NCBI GenBank assembly: GCA_025935475.1
Contig: JAICVE010000181.1
Coordinates: forward strand, 1-6,052
Direction of reading: 5' to 3'
DNA length: 6,052 nt
Origin: Nitrospira sp.
GTDB taxonomy: Bacteria > Nitrospirota > Nitrospiria > Nitrospirales > Nitrospiraceae
The notes under the pieces are model-generated. The model saw nothing but the letters and a program-made list of their open reading frames with translations. It did not search any database and had not been told where the DNA came from. Positions 1 through 5,031 of the stretch are shown one piece after another. Position 1 is the stretch's first letter, and each line of letters opens with the position of its first letter. The translations under genes were made by a program, and so were the position numbers.

Positions 1-122
1 ATGCATTCTATCCTTGTTAAGGGATGGTCATCTGGTCAAAATTGCACAGTTTGGAGAATTGATGAGCCGCACCCATCGACGAGGCTAGCACCCAAATGAG
101 CGTGGAAAGTGTGGCAATTCCA

Positions 123-449
123 TCATCTCAACCATAGAACACCTCTTATCTTCTCGGTGCCTCCCACACGTCTTGTCCTGCTTACCACCCGACGATGCAA
201 TAATGTTATGGGCGTGGTTTCCAACGGCTTCTTAAGGCGGTGTCCCCGGCGTTGCAGATCGGCGAGCTTGGCAAGGTGCCCTTGCGGCAATTGCAGGACG
301 CGTTCGAGCTGGTCATGCAGGTCGGTTCGGCTCGATGCCGTTTGAAACGACGCAATATACGATTCTGCCTGACTGGACGCACGCGCGCGATTTCGCGAGC
401 TCATCCAGAGCTGTCTCAGCCGGTTTCTCATGAAGAATGCAAGATCCAT
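123..449 (-). CDS. Degraded helix-turn-helix regulator (XRE-like), probably non-functional
   Basis: A 108-residue frame. Residues 5-69 fit a family of short HTH regulators I remember, with the pattern LRQL.....R..AR.....ESYI, then RTDL.D.LE..L.LP.G.L.KLADLQR. Here the matching parts are MRNRLRQLW (7-15), ESYIAS (29-34), RTDLHDQLERVLQLPQG (41-57) and HLAKLADLQRR (58-68). The recognition region has replaced the usual hydrophobic and small residues with Ser and Arg. About five residues seem missing between the YIAS and RTD blocks. The C-terminus after residue 75 has no family character. Codon third positions are GC-rich over 41-78, as expected for coding DNA. No Shine-Dalgarno precedes ATG 449. 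I read it as a decaying or truncated gene; the family match is recalled, not searched. Confidence 0.42.
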   Translation of the reverse strand: MDLAFFMRNRLRQLWMSSRNRARASSQAESYIASFQTASSRTDLHDQLERVLQLPQGHLAKLADLQRRGHRLKKPLETTPITLLHRRVVSRTRRVGGTEKIRGVLWLR

Positions 450-501
450 TGGGCTGTCTTGAAGGCATTGCGTGAGAGAGTCGCCTCCGATCAATACGCT
501 T

Positions 502-870
502 TTAATTAGAGACGACCATCGAGGGACGATCGGCACTCTCCACTGCCGAACGATGATCGGCAGAAGAGGTCAGGCCTGTGCTGCGTGCGCCGGGAATCGC
601 CTCTACAGGTTTGCGTTCATTTTCATCCCGCCAGCAAGTTTGCTCTGCAATCATGACCTGACCAATACTGGCATCTTTGGGTATCCTGCCCATGCAGGCC
701 CGTATTGTGTCTTCAACTGAACCAGCTGCAATGTCCCCCTCCATGATCGCATGGGTTCCAGGAGCAACTGTCGGCGCCTGGTCTTGAGCCTGTATGGGCG
801 CCGCTCCAAGGGAGCCACCCAACAATACTGCTAGAATACAAACCGTCTGCTTTGTGAAGAGATGTGTCAT
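502..870 (-). CDS. Small secreted protein with two conserved-looking cysteines
   Basis: A 122-residue protein with a typical Sec signal peptide: a basic start (MTHLFTK), a hydrophobic core (VCILAVLLGGSLGA) and likely cleavage after Ala28 (APIQA). The mature part contains a compact motif, SVEDTIRACMGRIPKDASIG, then VMIAEQTCWRDE, placing Cys59 and Cys79 twenty residues apart. In the oxidising periplasm these could form a disulphide. The last 30 residues are polar and of low complexity. The ATG at 868-870 has AAAGGG 8 nt upstream. I cannot name the family; it feels like the small periplasmic hypotheticals seen in Nitrospira-type genomes. It may share a transcript with the PhnA-like gene 89 nt upstream. 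Confidence 0.82.
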   Translation of the reverse strand: MTHLFTKQTVCILAVLLGGSLGAAPIQAQDQAPTVAPGTHAIMEGDIAAGSVEDTIRACMGRIPKDASIGQVMIAEQTCWRDENERKPVEAIPGARSTGLTSSADHRSAVESADRPSMVVSN

Positions 871-896
871 GTGGCTTTCCCTTTTCTACGGCTCGC

Positions 897-940
897 GGAC
901 GGACTCGGCGACAACGGTTTCGCTTCGACCGAGGCCGTCC
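897..940 (-). promoter_or_regulatory. Stem-loop in the leader of the small secreted protein gene
   Basis: GGACGGCCTCGG and CCGAGTCCGTCC on the minus strand (929-940 and 897-908) pair over 12 bp with one mismatch, around a 20-nt loop. It sits between the PhnA-like gene and the secreted-protein start. No T-run follows it on either strand, so a standard intrinsic terminator is unlikely; RNA processing or stabilisation of a shared transcript is possible. Confidence 0.4.
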
Positions 941-959
941 AGAGGGTTACGACCATCAG

Positions 960-1919
960 TTACGCCGGCTTTACCCCCAGGGGATATGTCCTGGCTTCCA
1001 GGCGACTTAAAAACCCTCCGCCAGTTCCCAGCGCTCCCCCGATAAGCGATGCGCCAAGCGAAAGCACCGCCAGGACAAACAGCCACCAGGCTGCCGATCC
1101 GACGCGTGTCATCGTGGCATTACCGAGGTCCATGGATTGCTCCTTGATTCCCTTACCCGCCTGCTTGACGCTTTCCACCATGCCGATGACGGATTGGGCC
1201 ACTTCTTGAGCCTGTTTTTCTGACATGCCTAGTTTGTTCATCATGACGTTCACTGCCGAATCGCGGTCCATCGCAGCCAGTTTGTCTCGAATTTCACTGA
1301 TGGTTGAATCGCTCACTTTCTGAAGCGATTGGCCCTCTCGCGCTTGAGCACTCTTCTTGTCGATTTCCTTGTTGATCGTACTGGGCTGCAATTCGGGCTT
1401 CTCGGTCGCTTTCAGAACAGACTCGATCTGATTGCGAAGGTCGGCCGCTGTGATGTTGGCTGTGTCCGCACTCGGCAGTTTTGATGCCGCCGCCGACACC
1501 GCCGTGCCGACGCCTTGGCTTAGCATCTGTAACCCACCACCCAACGTGGTAAAAAGCCCTCCGATCATGAATGCCAAAGCCGTCGTGCCGAGCCATGCGA
1601 AAACGACCGACGTCACACCCCAGAGTACGGCACTGTGATATACGCCCTCTGTCCTACTAGAGGCTCCGGACAAACGCGAAGCGGCATAGCCTCCGACGAA
1701 TGCGGAAATCAACATGGACAAGCCCGTCCAGAGACCGGTCGCTATTGGGATACCGCCTGTGGGTTGGGCGTCTCGTAAATCGATCGACCATGCTCCGATG
1801 GCCAATCCCAGCAAGGTAAAGAGCATTTGCACGGCAAGCCCGACGGCCAGACCGGCAACGATCGCTCCCCACTGAATATGACCCCTGCCCTGCGACCACT
1901 GTTCATAAGTTGCCTGCAT
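960..1919 (-). CDS. PhnA-like four-helix membrane protein
   Basis: A 319-residue inner-membrane protein. Three hydrophobic segments lie near residues 17-46 (IQWGAIVAGLAVGLAVQ...), 59-80 and 94-123, then a soluble helical stretch of roughly 140-265, and a last membrane segment near 273-300 (WWLFVLAVLSLGASLIGGAL). The opening pattern of an aromatic residue, GAI.AG and V..LL..LG..IG resembles bacterial proteins labelled PhnA-like; that label is historical and their function is unknown. The soluble part contains AAMDRDSAVNVMMNKLGMSE, similar to a 'D...V..L....GMS..EA' motif I recall in related proteins. I chose ATG 1919 over 1961 because AGGAAGGG lies 8 nt upstream. It is followed after 89 nt by the small secreted protein in the same direction. 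A hairpin overlapping the ribosome site may regulate it. The membrane topology is clear; the role is not. Confidence 0.88.
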   Translation of the reverse strand: MQATYEQWSQGRGHIQWGAIVAGLAVGLAVQMLFTLLGLAIGAWSIDLRDAQPTGGIPIATGLWTGLSMLISAFVGGYAASRLSGASSRTEGVYHSAVLWGVTSVVFAWLGTTALAFMIGGLFTTLGGGLQMLSQGVGTAVSAAASKLPSADTANITAADLRNQIESVLKATEKPELQPSTINKEIDKKSAQAREGQSLQKVSDSTISEIRDKLAAMDRDSAVNVMMNKLGMSEKQAQEVAQSVIGMVESVKQAGKGIKEQSMDLGNATMTRVGSAAWWLFVLAVLSLGASLIGGALGTGGGFLSRLEARTYPLGVKPA

Positions 1920-1927
1920 ATGAATCA

Positions 1928-1948
1928 CCCTTCCTATGTGAATAGGAA
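1928..1948 (-). promoter_or_regulatory. Shine-Dalgarno overlapped by a hairpin, PhnA-like gene
   Basis: The minus strand carries AGGAAGGG (1928-1935), 8 nt before the ATG at 1917-1919. The sequence TTCCTAT-TCAC-ATAGGAA (1931-1948) forms a perfect 7-bp stem with a 4-nt loop, and its 3' arm takes in the AGGAA of the ribosome site. Translation could therefore be damped when the stem forms. It is short and A/U-rich, so stability would be modest and temperature-sensitive. Confidence 0.5.
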
Positions 1949-2149
1949 AACATGTTCTCAACCTTCGATGATCTACAGTATGGGCGGCTGACCCGTGGCA
2001 GGTTGGTCAAAACAGCTCACTGAAAGTCAGACGGCAAGCGGGCGTCAACTTTTAGTTTTGACATTTCAGCCGATTGCGAAAAGAGGTTCTTCTTACTGAG
2101 GAGCAGCAGATGATTTCAAGGAGATATAGTGCAGCGAGAGTGGTGAGCT

Positions 2150-2284
2150 CTAGACCCAGCCCCGGGATTCGCAATAGGCATACAACAATACGCCGGAGAT
2201 GCTTGCCGCATACACCATCGTAACCGTGGCGAAGGGATTAGATGCGAACCATAGGAAAGCCGATGGAAAAAAAGAATTGTCCAC
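2150..2284 (-). CDS. Possible small membrane protein (44 aa)
   Basis: A GTG-started frame (GTG at 2282-2284) with AGAAAGG (2291-2297) 6 nt upstream, a reasonable Shine-Dalgarno. The product starts MDNSFFPSAFLWF and has one likely membrane helix (TVTMVYAASISGVLLYAY) before a short polar end, CESRGWV. I recognise no family. The frame stays open upstream to a TTG at 2338, giving 62 residues, but that start has no ribosome site and would overlap the other small ORF. The two neighbouring mini-ORFs, each with one hydrophobic helix and in the same direction, may belong together or be remnants of one older gene. Confidence 0.38.
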   Translation of the reverse strand: MDNSFFPSAFLWFASNPFATVTMVYAASISGVLLYAYCESRGWV

Positions 2285-2313
2285 GTTCAACCTTTCTGGT
2301 GAATACCAAAGGG

Positions 2314-2427
2314 TCACTTGTGGCCAAACATGTACCAAAGCACTGCGGCAAAAGTGCTCACGAAGACGAACTCAATCAAGGCGAGTGCAAGAACCTCGAT
2401 CGGAATGGCATCAAGAGAATATTTCAG
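2314..2427 (-). CDS. Possible small membrane protein (37 aa)
   Basis: A short frame with one strongly hydrophobic helix (IPIEVLALALIEFVFVSTF, then AAVLWYMFGHK). It lacks ATG, GTG or TTG at a good position: CTG at 2425-2427 follows GGAG by 5 nt, and TTG at 2440-2442 would give 42 residues but has no ribosome site. A 17-codon ORF in another frame starts with ATG after GGAG just upstream and overlaps it, so a frameshift or leader arrangement is conceivable. The hydrophobic pattern argues for translation; the start does not. Low confidence. Confidence 0.27.
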   Translation of the reverse strand: MKYSLDAIPIEVLALALIEFVFVSTFAAVLWYMFGHK

Positions 2428-2539
2428 ACGGACTCCATGCAATGCGTGATGAAACCACTACTTTGCAATGCTTTCATTGCCACTCCATATCAGGGCTTAA
2501 CACTTCTGTCTTTCTCCATCCCAGCCGGCCGGACAGCCG

Positions 2540-2773
2540 TTATGACCCCACGGACCGGTCTCCTTCACCTGTGATACATGACTCCGCCAAAGCGGCTCTG
2601 TCCTCCTTCGGAGCACCATACCTATCCAAAAGCTCTTGTATGTAATAGTTAACAAGGGCTCCCTCATCATCACAGAGCGGAGGCGAAGAAGGCATAGAGA
2701 GCAGATGCTCGCAGGCACGAATAAACATCTGTACTTCTTTAGTGAGTACCAAGGGTACGTGTTTCCCTTTCAT
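2540..2773 (-). CDS. 77-aa hypothetical protein (EVQ..CE.LLS family, short form)
   Basis: Soluble protein of unknown function, paralogous to the 104-residue protein at 3075-3389. Shared positions include EVQ (13-15), the CE.LLS block (21-26), a DDE/EDE acidic turn, and V.YY..EL in the next helix. The segment between LLS and the acidic turn is three residues shorter here. The C-terminal helix pair of the longer paralogue is missing and replaced by an unrelated end (APKEDRAALAESC..., finishing in DRSVGS). I chose ATG 2773, since the extension to TTG 2776 adds only one residue; no good Shine-Dalgarno is visible. Another frame at 2497-2718 shows no family resemblance. Homology to the paralogue is the main evidence that this is a real gene. 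Confidence 0.65.
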   Translation of the reverse strand: MKGKHVPLVLTKEVQMFIRACEHLLSMPSSPPLCDDEGALVNYYIQELLDRYGAPKEDRAALAESCITGEGDRSVGS

Positions 2774-2807
2774 CAATGATCAGTGAGCCAGCTTCGCTTA
2801 GTCCGCA

Positions 2808-2827
2808 ACGTTAACGTGGCAAGCCAC
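2808..2827. promoter_or_regulatory. Palindrome pair upstream of the 77-aa gene
   Basis: ACGTTAACGT (2808-2817) is a perfect 10-bp palindrome and overlaps GTGGCAAGCCAC (2816-2827), two 5-bp arms around AA. They lie 35-55 bp upstream of the start at 2773, where an operator could sit. No matching promoter boxes are evident. Confidence 0.25.
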
Positions 2828-2869
2828 ATTTCATGTCATCGGCTCGGTAAGGAGTTGCAACATTACACG

Positions 2870-2879
2870 AGTAGCTACT
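2870..2879. promoter_or_regulatory. 10-bp palindrome in the same gap
   Basis: AGTAGCTACT is a perfect palindrome about 100 bp upstream of the 77-residue gene. It could be an operator half or chance; nothing else in the sequence links it to a known regulator. Confidence 0.15.
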
Positions 2880-3074
2880 ACCAATCCGATCAAAATTGCT
2901 CATGGGGGGAATGACGGACAGAAGCGATAATCCGCGTCTCTTGCTGCGTTTGCGAATGTTCCTGCCTCAATTGCTGATTTTCGTTAGTAGGGAGTGGTCT
3001 TTGTAGAGGGTAACCCTATGGCTCTCCGACGATCCCAACCGGAGAAGATGGGACTACGGTTTGGCAGCGGCCTC

Positions 3075-3389
3075 TCATTTAAGCAGTTTGATGACAACCT
3101 GCTTCAACATTTGCTGCATCTGTTCATGCTCCTGGTCAGAGAGATTGTCGACTTTCAAGAGGACTTCGCTGAGGCGGATAAATTCCAGGACACTGTGCCG
3201 GTACTCCAGCTTACTCCGCTGTCGCGGATTTAGCTTTGCGAGTTCAACCGCATAGTATTCAACTATACCCTCTTCGTCTTCAGATAACCCTGGATTTGTT
3301 GGCATGAGAGCGGTCGACAACAGCCCTTCGCAGCATTGGAGATAATCTTGAACTTCTCTGCGGATGGACGAAGTTCGAGGATCTGCCAT
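3075..3389 (-). CDS. Conserved-looking 104-aa hypothetical protein (EVQ..CE.LLS family, long form)
   Basis: Family unnamed to me. The product is soluble, all-helical in appearance, with no signal or membrane segment. The N-terminal half carries REVQDYLQCCEGLLS (11-25), then LSEDEEGIVEYYAVELAKLN; the C-terminal half is charged and helical (FIRLSEVLLKVDNLSDQEHEQ, ending in KQVVIKLLK). The N-terminal half matches the 77-residue protein encoded at 2540-2773, so the two are paralogues. I chose ATG 3389 rather than the far upstream start at 3545 because it lies 23 nt after the preceding gene, has AAAGGG about 11 nt upstream, and puts the shared EVQ motif at nearly the same distance from the start in both paralogues (residue 12 versus 13). 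It is probably the last gene of the operon with the OmpA lipoprotein. Confidence 0.8.
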   Translation of the reverse strand: MADPRTSSIRREVQDYLQCCEGLLSTALMPTNPGLSEDEEGIVEYYAVELAKLNPRQRSKLEYRHSVLEFIRLSEVLLKVDNLSDQEHEQMQQMLKQVVIKLLK

Positions 3390-3412
3390 GGGACACCGCG
3401 CCCTTTCGCGTG

Positions 3413-3919
3413 TCAGTGGAGGTCGACCGACTCGATGGCCGCTTGGATCTCGTCGAGGACGGTCAATTTTTGTGTCATGTCCAGACCCTCCGATAGCGCG
3501 AGATCCTTGGCGCAGAATCGCAGGAGCGGGATCAGCACGCGGCACTCATCTCGCAAATGCTTATCGAAGGTGAAGCAGCGCAAGGTGGGGCCGACCATTT
3601 GCCGAACCTCCCCGTCATACCGTGGATCTGAATGATCGAGTCGCCGCAATGCCTTCACTTCCTTCTCTAACAAGTCCGCCAGTGATTTGATCAGAGTTAA
3701 AATAGAATCCAACCTCAGACGGCCTTCAGTCCATTCGGTGGCAATGTGTGCGTTCAGAGATGTTTCCGGCATGTTCTTCTTGCGGAAGATGGCTTTGCCG
3801 GAAGAAGGCCATTGTCTAAACCATTCACGAGCGAGCACGAAGGCATAATAGACAACCGCGATGCCGCCAGCAGTGGCCGACAACAAGAAGAGAACGGCGG
3901 TCAAGTCCAGATTCAGCAT
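3413..3919 (-). CDS. Membrane-anchored helical protein of unknown function
   Basis: I do not recognise the family. The 168-residue product has one N-terminal membrane segment at about residues 6-30 (LTAVLFLLSATAGG...), a basic stretch after it (RKK near 46-48), and then a mostly helical soluble part with charged and leucine-rich stretches (LTLIKSLADLLEKEVKALRR, about 74-93). Three cysteines at 115, 126 and 136 and the motif FDKHLRDEC are the most distinctive points in the C-terminal half. The basic residues after the segment suggest that the soluble part is cytoplasmic. The ATG at 3919 has only a weak GGA about 9 nt upstream. It lies between the OmpA lipoprotein (45 nt gap) and the 104-residue protein (23 nt gap), which suggests a shared transcript and perhaps a shared envelope task. 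Its reality is supported by length, a sensible topology and operon spacing. Confidence 0.75.
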   Translation of the reverse strand: MLNLDLTAVLFLLSATAGGIAVVYYAFVLAREWFRQWPSSGKAIFRKKNMPETSLNAHIATEWTEGRLRLDSILTLIKSLADLLEKEVKALRRLDHSDPRYDGEVRQMVGPTLRCFTFDKHLRDECRVLIPLLRFCAKDLALSEGLDMTQKLTVLDEIQAAIESVDLH

Positions 3920-3964
3920 AATCTTTGTCCGTGACCCCTGCAGTTCGCTGATGAGCGCATCCGA

Positions 3965-4504
3965 TCAGATTCCGCTATACAGAACAATCTCAATACGTCG
4001 ATTCATCCGCCGCCCTTCCTCAGTCTCATTACTTGCGATCGGTCGGATGTCCCCATACCATTCAATGATAAAGCTTTGCGAAGCCGCTCCATTCTCCTGC
4101 AGAGCGTGGACTGCTTGAATCGCCCGTCCTTTCGATAAGGCCAACTTCTCGAAATACTCGTCAGAATGGTCATTGACCGAGACCTTGTCGGCGTGCCCGG
4201 CAACTCGGATTTCCTTGAGAGAAGCCGCTTTGAAAAGAGCGCCCATCTGCTTCAGCAAGTCGATACCATCAGGTTTGACCTCATGACTCCCGGCATCGAA
4301 CAGCAGCCGTTCGGTCATCACGACGGTGAGATGATCGCGGGCTCGTTGCATCCTGATATCACCATTGAGCAATGCGGTCCCAAACAGCTGTTCCAAGTCT
4401 TTCTGGACCTGGTGGAGCGGCTGCTCCGTCGTGTCGACGCATCCGATCAGTAGCGTCATGGTCATCAGCGCACTTCCCAGTAATGTGACGGTCCTCACGG
4501 TCAT
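3965..4504 (-). CDS. OmpA-family lipoprotein (peptidoglycan-binding domain)
   Basis: A 179-residue outer-membrane lipoprotein expected to link the membrane to peptidoglycan. Residues 1-21 form a lipoprotein signal ending in the lipobox LIGC, with Cys22 as the lipidated residue. After a short linker, an OmpA C-terminal domain spans about 60-176: LLFDAGSHEVKPDG near 67-80, VAGHAD at 101-106 with Asp106 in the place of the conserved peptidoglycan-binding Asp, LSKGRA with Arg127 in the place of the conserved Arg, and NRRIEI at 168-173. An insertion-like stretch (KVSVNDHSDEYFEK) follows Asp106, as in many OmpA/MotB domains. I chose ATG 4504 because it puts a compact signal peptide at the N-terminus and follows AAGGCGGGAG; ATG 4558 would add 18 charged residues and lacks a ribosome site. 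It is followed after 45 nt by the membrane-anchored gene and is probably first in a three-gene operon. Confidence 0.93.
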   Translation of the reverse strand: MTVRTVTLLGSALMTMTLLIGCVDTTEQPLHQVQKDLEQLFGTALLNGDIRMQRARDHLTVVMTERLLFDAGSHEVKPDGIDLLKQMGALFKAASLKEIRVAGHADKVSVNDHSDEYFEKLALSKGRAIQAVHALQENGAASQSFIIEWYGDIRPIASNETEEGRRMNRRIEIVLYSGI

Positions 4505-4582
4505 GCTCTCCCGCCTTGCTCGGTTCTCCCTTGTTCGCACGTTTGACCCGTTGCCCATAATCTGTGACGAGGCACTTCACTG

Positions 4583-4903
4583 TCACGCCTTCTTCTCTGC
4601 AGACAGCGGCTCACGCTCTCGCTGTATGGCAGCACGCCCGGCCTCAGCTGCCTCGCTCAGGACCGCCTGCTTGTCTTTGACAAACTCGCGTCCCTTGTCC
4701 ACCGTCTCATCAAAGACCTCGGCGACCTTGCCGGTCAGTCCATGGATACTCTCTTCCACTCTCCGGGCATACCCTCTCAACTGCTCCCGTGACGCACTAC
4801 CCGACTGCGGCGCGAGCAACAGCGCTATCCCGCCCCCCACCAATCCTCCGATCACAAACGCCCATCCCATAACTCCCAGTAAACTCCCTTTGTCATCTCT
4901 CAT
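4583..4903 (-). CDS. YtxH-like single-pass membrane protein
   Basis: A 106-residue protein with a short charged N-terminus (MRDDKGS), one glycine-rich membrane segment at about residues 8-31 and the YtxH-type ending ALLLAPQSG directly after it. The rest, about residues 36-106, is a charged amphipathic helix (EQLRGYARRVEESI, KVAEVFDETVDKGREF) likely to lie in the cytoplasm. YtxH-domain proteins are common, often stress-induced, and their molecular role is not settled. The start at 4903 is chosen over an ATG at 4924 because a near-perfect Shine-Dalgarno lies 7 nt upstream. It sits 128 nt after the ferritin-like gene and 78 nt before the OmpA-domain gene, all in the same direction, so co-transcription is possible. 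I see no convincing terminator on either side. Confidence 0.87.
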   Translation of the reverse strand: MRDDKGSLLGVMGWAFVIGGLVGGGIALLLAPQSGSASREQLRGYARRVEESIHGLTGKVAEVFDETVDKGREFVKDKQAVLSEAAEAGRAAIQREREPLSAEKKA

Positions 4904-4910
4904 TGAGCGT

Positions 4911-4918
4911 CCCTCCTT
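4911..4918 (-). promoter_or_regulatory. Strong Shine-Dalgarno of the YtxH-like gene
   Basis: The minus strand reads AAGGAGGG, 7 nt before the ATG at 4901-4903. It fixes the start of the YtxH-like protein and predicts strong translation. Confidence 0.85.
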
Positions 4919-5031
4919 CTTCATCGACCATACCTACTTCTCGGCGGATACGTGCCTTGACGACAACCGTGATGGCCATGCCCCCTACACCGTGCTTGGC
5001 CAGAGCGACCAGCAGACCGGCTCATACCCCG

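Larger units (their letters stand above)
2774..3074. other. 301-nt intergenic gap with short palindromes
   Basis: No convincing gene on either strand. It holds a 6-bp inverted repeat TCTCCG/CGGAGA at 3023-3045 without a T-run, and two perfect 10-bp palindromes plus an inverted repeat nearer the next gene. It must carry the end of the upstream transcript and probably the promoter of the 77-residue gene, but I cannot place either with confidence. Confidence 0.5.

Noticed and set aside
1..122. Short ORFs at the window start: 32 codons on plus from position 1, 19 codons on minus
   Set aside because: Neither has a ribosome site in view or a recognisable sequence; the ATG at position 1 is probably coincidence.
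2199..2645. Plus-strand frames of 148 and 110 codons in the gene-poor stretch
   Set aside because: They overlap the 77-aa paralogue and the small ORFs, have no ribosome site I can see, and the products look unordered (Arg/Ser/Cys-rich, no hydrophobic core).
2862..2893. Possible minus-strand promoter TTGATC...TGTAAT
   Set aside because: The spacer is 20 bp, too long for a standard housekeeping promoter, and the -35 is weak.
2994..3233. Plus-strand 79-codon frame rich in Leu and Phe
   Set aside because: It is the antisense image of the helical C-terminus of the 104-aa protein, which is supported by its paralogue and operon position.
4893..4979. 28-codon minus-strand ORF overlapping the start of the YtxH-like gene
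   Set aside because: It has a G-run only 1 nt before its ATG and no recognisable product; a coupling leader is possible but unsupported.
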